A DNA stretch of 64,000 bases, taken from NCBI RefSeq assembly GCF_027886425.1, contig NZ_CP115671.1:2728001-2792000 (forward strand), in the 5' to 3' direction. The notes below the pieces were generated by a model. The model was not told the origin of the DNA, did no database searches, and saw nothing but the letters and a program-made list of their open reading frames with translations. Source of the DNA: Brevundimonas vesicularis (GTDB taxonomy: Bacteria; Pseudomonadota; Alphaproteobacteria; Caulobacterales; Caulobacteraceae). The translations under genes were made by a program, and so were the position numbers. Below, piece by piece: positions 31,950 through 43,827 of this stretch. Every line of letters begins with the position of its first letter. Position 1 is the stretch's first letter.

Positions 31950-34900
31950 ATGCGCCATCTTCTTTTGACATCTACTGTCTTGGCGGGCGTGCTCGTTACG
32001 ACCAGCGTCGCAGCACAAACGACTGAGCAGGAAACGCTCAACGCAGGACCAGTGTCGGCTCAGGCTCAGCCCGCAGATCAGGTTGCAGAAATCGTCGTTA
32101 CCGGCTCACGCATCCGGCGCGACCCAGTGAACTCGGCGACCCCGCTCATTCAGGTTTCTGGCGAGCAACTGCTGACCACCGGCCAATCGACTGTCATCGA
32201 CTATCTCGCTACGATTCCGGCCCTGTCGAACTCACAAGTGCCTTCCGACAGCACGGGCGTCCTCGGTATCGGCGGCCTTTCATTCGCCAACCTGCGCTCG
32301 CTCGGCGCCGGTCGTACCCTGACCTTGGTCGATGGCCGTCGCCACGTAGGTTCACAGGGCGGCACACTGTCGGTTGACGTCGACACCATCCCCCGACTGT
32401 TGATCCAGAACATCGAAATTATCACGGGTGGCGCATCGTCGGTTTACGGTGCCGACGCCGTCTCGGGCGTTCTGAACTTCGTCCTGCGCAAGGACTTCGA
32501 AGGTCTGGAATTGGACGCCAACTATGGCATGATCAACGATAACGGCGAAGCGACCCGCCGTGTTTCGGCCCTGCTGGGCAAGAACTTCTTTGACGATCGC
32601 CTGAATGTCTACGGCTTCGGCGAATACGAGAAGCTTGACGAAGTGCAGTCGATGGACATCGACTGGCTTCGTAATGCCCGTGGCCTGGTCGGCATCGACG
32701 CCGATCCGACCAACGCTCGTTATGACGGCGACCGCGACAACCAGCTGTTTTACGGTTACCGCACCCTCCAACGCCCGCGTTGGGGCCAGACGACCTTGGC
32801 TAACAACCAGCAGGCCAGTTCGCTGAACGATCCGGACGTGCCGTACGCCAACTGCGCTAGCGTCGTCACCGCGATCGGCGGCAGCAGCGCGAACTGCTTC
32901 TCGGTCGAACCGGGTCGCACCTGGGTGTTCGATGGCACGACCGCCCGTCTGGCCAACTTCGGCCAACGTATCGGCAACACCGGAATCAACCGTCCGCTGA
33001 CCATCGGCGGCGACGGCGATCAACCGGCCGAGTTCTCGACCATCACGCGCGTCCCCGCCTCGGAGTCTCAGCGTTATCAGGTCGGCGCGAACTTCAAGGT
33101 CACCAACGACATCCTGGCCTTCGTCGAAGCCAAATATGTGACCGAAGACACGCACTTCTCGTCTCAACCAGACTTCTACGACTTCATCCTCGGAGATGAC
33201 CTGCCGAACAGCTTCTACGGTACCGCGACCACAGCGAACCAGATCGGTTCGAACTACAACTTCTTCAATCGCCAAGGTCTGCGTATCGCCGACAACGCCT
33301 ACATCCCTGACAATCTGCGTCAGGCGATCTACGCAAACCGTATCACTCTCTACAATCCGCCAACCGCGACCGAGCCGAGCACTGTCGCTGGTACGGCCGC
33401 AGCCCCTTATGCGCGTCACACCCTGTTCGGCGAAAACCGCGACCAATACAGCACGCGTGACCTGCTACGCTTCGTGGCCGGCGTTCAAGGCAGCTTGGAC
33501 TCGGTGTCCTTCGTCAAGAACGTCGATTGGAGCCTGTCCTACACCTATGGTCAGGTCGAGGTTGAAGAGACGGAAACCGGCACAGATGCCCTACGGGTCA
33601 ACTTGGCGGCCGACGCCGTGCGAGACACGGCTGGCATCCTTGGCACGCCCGGCGCCATTGTGTGCCGTTCGCAACTGCTGAACGCTCAAGGCCTCCCGCT
33701 AGACGACTACTTCCTGCCCTTCAATGATCTGCGTGACAGCCAGGTCGGTCGTGACGCGGTCGCCAACTGCCAACCGCTGAACATCTTCGGCGTCGGCAAC
33801 CAGAGCCAAGCTGCTCGCGACTACATCAATGCGTTCGTCAACTACACCGAGCGTAATGAGCAGGAAGACGCCATCGCATCGGTTTCCGGCCAGCTGTGGG
33901 ACTTCTGGGGCGCCGGTCCGATCGGTTTGGCGTTGGGTTACGAGCATCGTCGCGAATACACCGAAGCTGTCGGACGTGACGCCTCCACTGCCGGGCGTGC
34001 GCTGTTCCTGAACGGTGGTCCGGACTTCCCGGGTGCGGAATATACTAGCGACGAAGGTTTCACGGAACTGTCGCTGCCGCTGTTCCGCGACTCCATTCTA
34101 GGCGAGTACGCTGAACTGAGCGGATCGTATCGTTACTTTGACTACAGCACTGCGGGAACAGGTGACGTTTACGGCGTGAACCTGATCTATCGTCCGATCC
34201 GCGACATCACATTCAAGACCAGCTTCAATACGTCCTTCCGGGCACCTGACCTCAGCGAAAACTTCTCCCCGCTGGGCGAAACTTTCGCCAACGGCTTTGT
34301 TGATCCCTGCGCCACAGCAAATATTGCTTTGCAAACGGCGGAAATTCGCGCCAATCGGATCGCCAACTGTACGGCCCTGGCGCAAGCTAGCGGCCTGACC
34401 TTCGACTTTGCCGGAAATACTGCAACCAACACCGATGACTTCAACCCGGTGTACGGCAGCGGCGTATCGGGCGTAACGGGTGGCAACCCCAACCTGACAC
34501 CCGAAGAGTCGGAATCCTTCACCTTCTCGACCGTATTGCAGCCCCGGTTCATTCCGAACTTCAGCTTGGTGCTCGATTACTATGAAATCGAGATTACGCA
34601 GGTGATCGCCTTCGTGTCGGCTCAGACTGCCGCCAACAACTGCGTCAATGGCCCGGGTCTGAATAACTCCGCCTGCGCCACCATCTTCCGTAATAATCCG
34701 CAGATTCCGTTCGGCTTGGGCGCTCCGGCGAACGATCCGATTGGCGGTTTCGTCGAAGGCGCGCTGAACTATGCGGCCCTGACCACGCGTGGTCTGGACT
34801 TCACCGCACGTTATGGTTTCGACTTCGACGAGATGGTTGGCCGCAACTGGGGTCGCCTGGATTACTCGCTGGCGGGTTCTTGGCTGATCGAGCAGGAAAA

Positions 34901-35294
34901 CTTCCTCGACTCTACTAATGCCGCCAACTACACAAGCGACCGTGGCAATCTGTTCTTCCCGAATGTCCGCTTCACTTCGTCGCTTACCTACACGCCCAAT
35001 GATACTTGGAGTGTCAACTGGTCGGTGGATTGGCAGTCTGCTCAGAACATCAACCGCAACCGTGACTTGATCTTGAACGCCGACAACCGCGCGCAAGATT
35101 TGAACAACACCGGTAACTTCATGCGCAACGATTTCACCGTCCGCTACAATGTCCGTGATAATCTGTCGCTGCGTGCTGGCGTCACGAACGCCTTTGACGC
35201 GGAACAGGCGCCGCAGTTGGGTCAAACGCTTTACAGCAACTTCGACCCCTACGGCCGTCGTTTCTTCATCGGGCTTAACTACCGCGCCTGGTAA
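31950..35294 (+). CDS. TonB-dependent outer membrane receptor
   Basis: Outer-membrane active transporter of 1114 residues. A signal peptide (MRHLLLTSTVLAGVLVTTSVAAQ) is followed by a short linker and the TonB-box/plug start AEIVVTGSRIRRD. The plug has RTLTLVDGRRHV and IEIITGGASSVYGADAVSGVLNFVLRKDF. The barrel ends with PQLGQTLYSNFDPYGRRFFIGLNYRAW, an aromatic C-terminus. This variant, with long extracellular loops, is common in Caulobacter and Sphingomonas and often serves sugars or peptides, but the substrate is unknown. AGGGAG precedes the ATG. Codon use is less GC-extreme than in the neighbours, as is usual for highly expressed outer-membrane proteins. A terminator follows. Confidence 0.95.
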   Translation: MRHLLLTSTVLAGVLVTTSVAAQTTEQETLNAGPVSAQAQPADQVAEIVVTGSRIRRDPVNSATPLIQVSGEQLLTTGQSTVIDYLATIPALSNSQVPSDSTGVLGIGGLSFANLRSLGAGRTLTLVDGRRHVGSQGGTLSVDVDTIPRLLIQNIEIITGGASSVYGADAVSGVLNFVLRKDFEGLELDANYGMINDNGEATRRVSALLGKNFFDDRLNVYGFGEYEKLDEVQSMDIDWLRNARGLVGIDADPTNARYDGDRDNQLFYGYRTLQRPRWGQTTLANNQQASSLNDPDVPYANCASVVTAIGGSSANCFSVEPGRTWVFDGTTARLANFGQRIGNTGINRPLTIGGDGDQPAEFSTITRVPASESQRYQVGANFKVTNDILAFVEAKYVTEDTHFSSQPDFYDFILGDDLPNSFYGTATTANQIGSNYNFFNRQGLRIADNAYIPDNLRQAIYANRITLYNPPTATEPSTVAGTAAAPYARHTLFGENRDQYSTRDLLRFVAGVQGSLDSVSFVKNVDWSLSYTYGQVEVEETETGTDALRVNLAADAVRDTAGILGTPGAIVCRSQLLNAQGLPLDDYFLPFNDLRDSQVGRDAVANCQPLNIFGVGNQSQAARDYINAFVNYTERNEQEDAIASVSGQLWDFWGAGPIGLALGYEHRREYTEAVGRDASTAGRALFLNGGPDFPGAEYTSDEGFTELSLPLFRDSILGEYAELSGSYRYFDYSTAGTGDVYGVNLIYRPIRDITFKTSFNTSFRAPDLSENFSPLGETFANGFVDPCATANIALQTAEIRANRIANCTALAQASGLTFDFAGNTATNTDDFNPVYGSGVSGVTGGNPNLTPEESESFTFSTVLQPRFIPNFSLVLDYYEIEITQVIAFVSAQTAANNCVNGPGLNNSACATIFRNNPQIPFGLGAPANDPIGGFVEGALNYAALTTRGLDFTARYGFDFDEMVGRNWGRLDYSLAGSWLIEQENFLDSTNAANYTSDRGNLFFPNVRFTSSLTYTPNDTWSVNWSVDWQSAQNINRNRDLILNADNRAQDLNNTGNFMRNDFTVRYNVRDNLSLRAGVTNAFDAEQAPQLGQTLYSNFDPYGRRFFIGLNYRAW

Positions 35295-35315
35295 GACGAC
35301 AAACTGAATGACGAG

Positions 35316-35345
35316 AAGGGGCGGCCTATGGCCGCCCTTTTTTTA
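35316..35345 (+). terminator. Rho-independent terminator of the TonB receptor gene
   Basis: AAGGGGCGGCC, short loop TAT, GGCCGCCCTTT followed by a run of eight T in total. Located 22 bases after the stop codon. A textbook intrinsic terminator. Confidence 0.9.
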
Positions 35346-35485
35346 TAAGAGCGCCACCTCCCTTGTCAGGCGGCCCCTCCCTCTCTAAACGGGCCGCTTA
35401 ACCGACAAGCAGACGTGAGCGTCGCAGGGCCAGGCTCTGCGGGGGGCTTCTCGCGCGCGTAGAGAACGAAGGACGACGCACTCCC

Positions 35486-35800
35486 TTGGACGCCTCGGAC
35501 ATCCGTCATGACGAACGCGACGCCATGGTGCGCGCGGCGCTGGCCGAACAGGGCGACAGCGGCGTGACGCCGCGCCATACGTTGTTTTACTTCTATGGCG
35601 AGGGCGACCACGGCGACCTGAACGAGGTCGCCCGGCGCGCCGGCTTTCTGACACGCGGCGCCGACGACATGACGGTGCTCGAAACGACCATGGCGGTGGA
35701 CGAGGCGTCTTTCGCGGCGACCTCGGCCATGATGCAGACCTGGGCCGCGGCCTTCCAGCTTGAGTATGACGGCTGGGAATGCGCGGTCGTGACCCACTAG
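35486..35800 (+). CDS. RraB-like ribonuclease E inhibitor domain protein
   Basis: Protein of 104 residues with the RraB fold pattern: HTLFYFYGEGDHGDLNEVARRAGFLT, TMAVDEASFAATSAMMQTWAAAFQLEYDGWECAVV. The E. coli RraB protein binds RNase E and limits RNA decay; in other bacteria the domain appears in proteins without known role. The start is a TTG at 35486; ATG 35525 would remove the first helix. carB follows 25 bases downstream. Confidence 0.75.
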   Translation: MDASDIRHDERDAMVRAALAEQGDSGVTPRHTLFYFYGEGDHGDLNEVARRAGFLTRGADDMTVLETTMAVDEASFAATSAMMQTWAAAFQLEYDGWECAVVTH

Positions 35801-35825
35801 CGTTCAATAAGAAGAAGAGCTGGCG

Positions 35826-39125
<3,300 letters not shown>

Positions 39126-39137
39126 CGTTGACGAAAT

Positions 39138-39187
39138 CTCCGGTTTTCGGCCGCACGCTGCAAGGCTGTAGCGGCCGAACGCCGGAG
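39138..39187 (+). promoter_or_regulatory. Long inverted repeat between carB and the DUF1294 gene
   Basis: Arms of 17 bases (39138-39154 and 39171-39187) match at 15 positions and flank a 16-base loop. It starts 12 bases after the carB stop. Its right arm contains the GGAG that would be the ribosome site of the DUF1294 gene at 39196. It could terminate carB transcripts or hide the ribosome site. Confidence 0.55.
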
Positions 39188-39195
39188 CCACGCCG

Positions 39196-39474
39196 ATGTC
39201 CAATCTCGACCTCGCCCTGATCGCCATCCTGTGCGGCGAAGTCTTGGGATTTCTCGCCTTCGCCAGGGACAAGCAGCGCGCCAAGGCCGGCCTGTGGCGG
39301 ACTCCGGAATCCACGTTGTTGCTGCTCGGCCTGATCGGCGGGCTGGGCGCCTGGATGGGTCAGCACATCTTACGCCACAAGACCCGCAAGGAGCCGTTCA
39401 GGACGCAGTTCGGCCTGGTCGTCCTGCTTAATCTAATCCTGCTGGCGGGCGGCGCCGCCTGGGTCATTCTGTAG
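39196..39474 (+). CDS. DUF1294 membrane protein
   Basis: Small membrane protein of 92 residues with about three hydrophobic helices. Between the helices lies the family pattern ARDKQRAKAGLWRTPESTLLLLGLIGGLGAWMGQHILRHKTRKEPFRTQF. The DK-x-A and RHKTRK-x-F motifs define DUF1294. Function unknown. Its last 11 bases overlap the 3' end of the convergent symporter gene. The ribosome site sits in the arm of a strong hairpin. Confidence 0.9.
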   Translation: MSNLDLALIAILCGEVLGFLAFARDKQRAKAGLWRTPESTLLLLGLIGGLGAWMGQHILRHKTRKEPFRTQFGLVVLLNLILLAGGAAWVIL

Positions 39475-40762
39475 CGCGATCGTCCTCGCCCGCTCCATCT
39501 TCGCCCGCCACGATCCGGGTCGCGGCCAGGTCGGCGGTGACATTGCCGACGGTGCGGAAGATGTCGGGGATGACCTCGACCGCCAGCAGCAGCGGCAGCA
39601 CGCCAAGCGGCAGGCCCATGGCCAGGCAGATGGGGCCGATGGCGGCGAAGAAGCTGACCTGGCCCGGCAGGCCGACCGAGGCGATGGACACGGCGATGGC
39701 TGTCAGTCCGCCGGCGATCAGTACGCCGAGGCCTAGCTCCACCCCGTGCAATTGCGCCACGTAGAGGCAGACCGCCAGGTTGGCGACCGGGCTTGTGATG
39801 CGGAAAACCGCCACCGCCAGCGGCAGCACCAGACCTGCCGACGTCTGCGGCACGCCCAGCCAGTCGCGCGCGCGCTCGATCATGACCGGCAGGCTGGCCA
39901 GCGACGACTGGGTCGAGACGGCGACGACCTGGGCCGGGGCCACGGCGCGCGCGAAACGAACCAGCGAAATCCGCCCCCACACAATCGCCACGACATAGAT
40001 GATCAGGATCAGCCCCATCTGGCTCAGGCAGACGATGGCGACGTAGTGGGCCAGCGTCCCCGCCACCCCCAGGCCCGCACGCAAACCCACGCCCAGCGCC
40101 AGGGCGAACACCCCGAACGGCGCGGCCAGCAGCACCCAGTGGACGATGACCACCATGGTCTCGGCCACCGCCTCGAAGAAGCCGGCCAGAGGTCGCCGCA
40201 GCTCGGCCTTGATCCGTGTCGCGGCGAAGCCGAAGGCGACGGCGAAGACCACCACCGCCAGCACCCCGTCGTCGGACGCCGCCTTGATGACATTGGCCGG
40301 CGCCAGACTGGCCAGGAAGGCGCGCAGGCCGTCGGTGCGCGCCGCCTCGCCCACGGTCGCCAGCGATTCGGCGCTGACGCCCGCCAGCAGGCCACGCCCC
40401 GCCTCCGGATCGATCGGCCAGACCGCCAGCAGGCCCAGGCCCGCAAGGATCGCATAGATCGTCGCCCCGACCAGCAGCACCGCGAACACCACCAGCGACC
40501 GCACCGCGATCCGGCCCGTCGCCGCCGCATCGGCGATGGAGACGATGCCGGTCACCAGCAGGCTGAACACCAGGGGAATGACGGTCATGCGCAGGGCGTT
40601 CAGCCACACCTGGCCCAGGCTCTCGACCACGCCCAAGGCGCCGGTCAGCCAGGCGGCCTGCGACCCTTGCGCCAGGGCGCCGACGACGACGCCGGCGACC
40701 AGGGCGGCGATGACGAAAAAGCTCAGAGAGGTGAAGAAGGCGGCGATGCGGGATTGGCTCAT
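39464..40762 (-). CDS. Dicarboxylate/amino acid:cation symporter (DAACS family)
   Basis: Inner-membrane transporter of 432 residues of the GltP/DctA type, with about eight helices and two re-entrant loops. Family segments are LNALRMTVIPLVFSLLVTGI, the serine-rich loop VAVSTQSSLASLPVMIERA (HP1), PLAVAVFRITSPVANLAVCLYVAQLHG (TM7 region) and GLPGQVSFFAAIGPICLAMGLP (HP2). It probably takes up dicarboxylates, glutamate or related acids with protons or sodium. It is convergent with the DUF1294 gene, overlapping by 11 bases. Confidence 0.9.
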   Translation of the reverse strand: MSQSRIAAFFTSLSFFVIAALVAGVVVGALAQGSQAAWLTGALGVVESLGQVWLNALRMTVIPLVFSLLVTGIVSIADAAATGRIAVRSLVVFAVLLVGATIYAILAGLGLLAVWPIDPEAGRGLLAGVSAESLATVGEAARTDGLRAFLASLAPANVIKAASDDGVLAVVVFAVAFGFAATRIKAELRRPLAGFFEAVAETMVVIVHWVLLAAPFGVFALALGVGLRAGLGVAGTLAHYVAIVCLSQMGLILIIYVVAIVWGRISLVRFARAVAPAQVVAVSTQSSLASLPVMIERARDWLGVPQTSAGLVLPLAVAVFRITSPVANLAVCLYVAQLHGVELGLGVLIAGGLTAIAVSIASVGLPGQVSFFAAIGPICLAMGLPLGVLPLLLAVEVIPDIFRTVGNVTADLAATRIVAGEDGAGEDDRATE

Positions 40763-40841
40763 GCCCTAGCGCTAGCACCGCTCGGCGCGTCGCGCGCGCC
40801 AAACCTTCTGTGGGTCGCTGACAGTTCATGTCGTCGCAGGG

Positions 40842-40867
40842 CGAACCCCGATCACGCACGGCGCGTT
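40842..40867 (+). promoter_or_regulatory. Near-match EcfG-type promoter upstream of the 66-aa basic protein
   Basis: CGAAC, 17 bases, CGTT on the plus strand: a perfect -10 element and one mismatch in the -35 element (CGAAC for GGAAC). It ends 23 bases before the start codon. Confidence 0.4.
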
Positions 40868-40890
40868 GGGACGACGAAAGGAACTCAATC

Positions 40891-41091
40891 ATGTCCCGTC
40901 TGAACAAACTCGTCCCGTTGATCGGCAGCCTGCTGCTCTCCAAGGGCGGCCGCCGCGTCGCCGGTCGTCACGCCGGCAAACTGGCTCTGGCGACCCTGGC
41001 CTATGAGGTCTGGCGCGACCGCCGCGAAGGCGCCAAGCCCAAGGTCGCGCCGCAACCCCGCGGACGCTGGAGCGGCCGCCGCCCGCGTTGA
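40891..41091 (+). CDS. Small basic protein, 66 aa
   Basis: Starts MSRLNKLVPLIGSLLLSKGG and continues through a hydrophobic patch (LALATLAYEVWRDRRE) to a basic end (QPRGRWSGRRPR). AAAGGA eight bases before ATG 40891 is a good ribosome site. An EcfG-like element stands upstream. No family is recognised. A membrane-associated small stress protein is a possible reading, no more. Confidence 0.65.
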   Translation: MSRLNKLVPLIGSLLLSKGGRRVAGRHAGKLALATLAYEVWRDRREGAKPKVAPQPRGRWSGRRPR

Positions 41092-41161
41092 GGCCGCAAT
41101 CGCCGCTCGACTTCTGGGGCGGCGTTGCGAATAGTCACGCCTCGCCGCCCGGAGCCGACCC

Positions 41162-41827
41162 ATGATCAAAGTCCACCATCTGAACGACAGCCGCTCGCAA
41201 CGCGTCCTGTGGCTACTCGAAGAGCTGGGCCTGGACTATGAGGTCGTGCGCTATGAACGAAACCCCGGAAACCGGCTGGCGCCCCCCGAACTGCTGGCGA
41301 TCCACCCGCTGGGCAAGTCGCCGGTCATCGAGGACGGCGCGGTCAAGGTCGCAGAGACCGGGGCCATCGTCGAATATCTGCTCGATACCTATGGTCAGGG
41401 CCGGCTGCGTCCGGCGGCGGGAACCGAGGACGGCCGTCGTTTCACCTATTGGCTGCACTATGCCGAGGGGTCGGCCATGCCCCCTTTGCTGCTGAAGCTA
41501 GTGTTCAGCATGCTCCCACGCCGTGCGCCGGCCCTGCTGAAGCCGATCGTCAATGGCGTCGCCAACAAGGCGATCACCAGTTTCGTCGACCCGCAACTGC
41601 GCACCCATGTCGTCTTCTGGGAGGACGAACTGGGCCGCTCGGAATGGTTCGCGGGCGATCAGTTCACCGCCGCCGACATCATGATGAGCTTTCCAGTCGA
41701 GGCCGGCGCCGACCGCGCCTTCAATGCCGAGACCAAACCTCATCTGAAGGCCTTCTTGAACCGCATCCACGCGCGGCCTGCCTATCAACGCGCGCTCGAA
41801 CGCGGCGGTCCCTACAGCTACGCGTGA
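41162..41827 (+). CDS. Glutathione S-transferase
   Basis: Protein of 221 residues. The N-terminal thioredoxin fold reads IKVHHLNDSRSQRVLWLLEELGLDYEVVRYERN. SPVIEDGAVKVAETGAIVEYLL is the glutathione-binding region. The helical C-terminal domain includes WFAGDQFTAADIMMSFPVEAGADR. The SRSQRVLWLLEELG form fits the bacterial GST group near yeast GTT1. The substrate is unknown. It shares little with the GST at 3736-4404, so the two are not recent duplicates. Confidence 0.9.
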   Translation: MIKVHHLNDSRSQRVLWLLEELGLDYEVVRYERNPGNRLAPPELLAIHPLGKSPVIEDGAVKVAETGAIVEYLLDTYGQGRLRPAAGTEDGRRFTYWLHYAEGSAMPPLLLKLVFSMLPRRAPALLKPIVNGVANKAITSFVDPQLRTHVVFWEDELGRSEWFAGDQFTAADIMMSFPVEAGADRAFNAETKPHLKAFLNRIHARPAYQRALERGGPYSYA

Positions 41828-41881
41828 TCGGATCGTGATCGCGGCGGCGCAACCCGCCGTGGTCGAGGGCGTTAAGGTCTC

Positions 41882-42082
41882 ATGCGCCTTCAAACCATTC
41901 AGATCGTCGCCGGATTGGCTGCGGCCGTCGCCTTCGTCCTCGCCTTCATGGCGGCAGGAGCCGCCCTGATTTCCGGCCTGTTCATGCTCGCCGGCCTCGC
42001 CGCCGTCGGTTGGCTGGCCTATAGCCTCATAAAGGGCGTCCTGCGCCGCGACCACAAGCCCGAACCGCCGGCCCGCGCTTGA
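41882..42082 (+). CDS. Small two-span membrane protein, 66 aa
   Basis: Two hydrophobic helices (IQIVAGLAAAVAFVLAFMAA and AALISGLFMLAGLAAVGWLA) followed by a short basic tail (KGVLRRDHKPEPPARA). No family is recognised. It lies 54 bases behind the GST gene on the same strand and before the greA leader. Function unknown; the membrane composition supports a real gene. Confidence 0.6.
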   Translation: MRLQTIQIVAGLAAAVAFVLAFMAAGAALISGLFMLAGLAAVGWLAYSLIKGVLRRDHKPEPPARA

Positions 42083-42147
42083 GCGGTCAACCGGCGCGGG
42101 CATCGCGCTCTTGAATTCCTGAGCGAGAAACCCTAGTCTTGATGCCC

Positions 42148-42173
42148 GGCCGCGCCCGCCCCGCGGCCTTTTG
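42148..42173 (+). terminator. Terminator-like hairpin between the small membrane gene and greA
   Basis: GGCCGCG (42148-42154) pairs with CGCGGCC (42162-42168), loop of 7 bases, followed by TTTTGTGT. It lies 57 bases before the greA ATG and may end the upstream transcript or sit inside the greA leader. Confidence 0.6.
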
Positions 42174-42229
42174 TGTGCTTATCTCGCGTCTTTCCAGTCT
42201 CCGGGCGAACCAGAAAAATCACGACACAA

Positions 42230-42703
42230 ATGGAAAAAGTGCCGATGACGGGCGAGGGCTACCGTGCCCTCGACGATCAACTGAAGCAATTGAAGTCGGT
42301 CGAAAGGCCGAGCGTGATCGCCGCCATTTCCGAGGCGCGTGAGCACGGCGATCTGTCCGAAAACGCTGAATACCATGCCGCCAAGGAGCGTCAGGGCTGG
42401 ATCGAAGGCCAGATCGCCGAGATCGAGGACAAGATCAGCCGCGCCCAGGTCATCGACGTGTCCAAACTGTCGGGCAGCCAGGTCAAGTTCGGCGCCACGG
42501 TCACCGTGGTGGACGAAGACACCGAGGAAGAGGCCACCTATCAGATCGTCGGCGAACACGAAGCCGATGTGAAGAAGGGCAAGATCTCGATCGCCTCGCC
42601 GATCGCGCGCGCCATGATTTCCAAGGAAGTCGGCGACGTCGTGGAGGTCAACACCCCCGGCGGCGTGAAGGCCTACGAGATCCTCAAGGTCGAGTGGAAG
42701 TAA
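42230..42703 (+). CDS. greA: Transcription elongation factor GreA
   Basis: Protein of 157 residues that rescues backtracked RNA polymerase by stimulating transcript cleavage. The N-terminal coiled coil starts MEKVPMTGEGYRALDDQLKQLK and carries the acidic tip HGDLSENAEYHAAKERQGW. The C-terminal FKBP-like domain has FGATVTVVDEDTEEEATYQIVGEHEAD and VGDVVEVNTPGGVKAYEI. ATG 42230 matches the family start; the open frame upstream is not family-like. The ELM1-type gene follows 5 bases downstream. Confidence 0.96.
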   Translation: MEKVPMTGEGYRALDDQLKQLKSVERPSVIAAISEAREHGDLSENAEYHAAKERQGWIEGQIAEIEDKISRAQVIDVSKLSGSQVKFGATVTVVDEDTEEEATYQIVGEHEADVKKGKISIASPIARAMISKEVGDVVEVNTPGGVKAYEILKVEWK

Positions 42704-42708
42704 CAGTG

Positions 42709-43704
42709 ATGGCGGGGGCAGCGTCCGCGCGCCCCCTCTCGCCCAATCCTTTGGCCATCTGGGTCGTCTCCGACGGCCGCGCTGGCATAGAGAATCAGGC
42801 GCTGGGTCTCGCCGAGGCCGTTCAGCGCCTGACCCTGGCCGAAATCACGATCAAACATATCCGCTGGCGGCCGATCTTCGACCGCCTGCCGTCGGCGTTG
42901 AAGACCCCGGCTATGCTGGCGTCCGCGCCGCTGACCGGCCCCTGGCCCGACCTATGGATCGCCACGGGTCGTGCGACCCTGCCGCTGTCGACCCGCGTCA
43001 AGGCCTGGAGCGGCGGCAAGACCTTCGTCGTCCAAACCCAGGATCCACGCTGGGCCAACGATCGCTACGATCTGATCGTCGCGCCCGCCCATGACGGTCT
43101 GTCGGGCGACAATGTCTTTGAAATCACCGGCTCACCCCATCGCATCACGCCGCAGCGGATCGCCGAGGCCGCGCCCGCCTTCGCCGACCGGATCGCCCCC
43201 CTGCCTCATCCGCGCGTCGCCGTGCTGATCGGCGGCAAGTCCAAGGCTTTCGACCTGACCGAGGCCCATGCGGCGGACCTGGCCGACCAGATCGCGGACG
43301 CCGTGCGAGCATCTGGCGGCGCACTGATGCTGACCTTCTCACGTCGCACGCCCGATGCGGCCAAGGCCGTCATGACCGCTCGCCTGTCGGATCTGCCGGG
43401 CTGGATCTGGGACGGGGCAGGCGACAACCCCCTGTTCGGCTTCATGCATTTCGCCGACCACATCCTGGTGACCGAGGACAGCGCCAACATGGCCGCCGAG
43501 GCCGCCTCGACCGGCAAGCCGGTCCACGTCCTGCCGATGATCCCGCTGAAGGCCGGCGACAAGTTCGCTCGCCTGTACGACGACCTGCAATCGCGCGGCG
43601 CAACCCGTCCGTTCGACGGCGCGCTGGACGGCTGGACTTACGACCCGCTGGCCGAAACCGACCGCGCCGCGCGCGCCGTTCTGGAAGCGTTGCAGACCCG
43701 ATAG
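42709..43704 (+). CDS. Mitochondrial fission ELM1-family protein
   Basis: Protein of 331 residues. Family features are LAIWVVSDGRAGIENQALGLAEAV at the N-terminus, LWIATGRATLPLSTRVKAWSGGKTFVVQTQDPRW in the middle, HPRVAVLIGGKSKAF and HFADHILVTEDSANMAAEAASTGKPVHVLPM near the C-terminus. The last two parts resemble GT-B nucleotide-sugar binding. Plant ELM1 recruits a dynamin in mitochondrial division; the bacterial function is not established. ATG 42709 is preferred over GTG 42706 or 42694. It stands 5 bases behind greA and is probably cotranscribed. Confidence 0.9.
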   Translation: MAGAASARPLSPNPLAIWVVSDGRAGIENQALGLAEAVQRLTLAEITIKHIRWRPIFDRLPSALKTPAMLASAPLTGPWPDLWIATGRATLPLSTRVKAWSGGKTFVVQTQDPRWANDRYDLIVAPAHDGLSGDNVFEITGSPHRITPQRIAEAAPAFADRIAPLPHPRVAVLIGGKSKAFDLTEAHAADLADQIADAVRASGGALMLTFSRRTPDAAKAVMTARLSDLPGWIWDGAGDNPLFGFMHFADHILVTEDSANMAAEAASTGKPVHVLPMIPLKAGDKFARLYDDLQSRGATRPFDGALDGWTYDPLAETDRAARAVLEALQTR

Positions 43705-43827
43705 CGAGACCCACCTCCGTTCCTGACGCCGTCACGCCCTATGGTGACGGCCGTCATCAGGAGGCTTCTTCAGAACAGTTCGCAAAAATCTGCACAAAAG
43801 TGCACTAAAAGATATTGGAGTGGCCTT

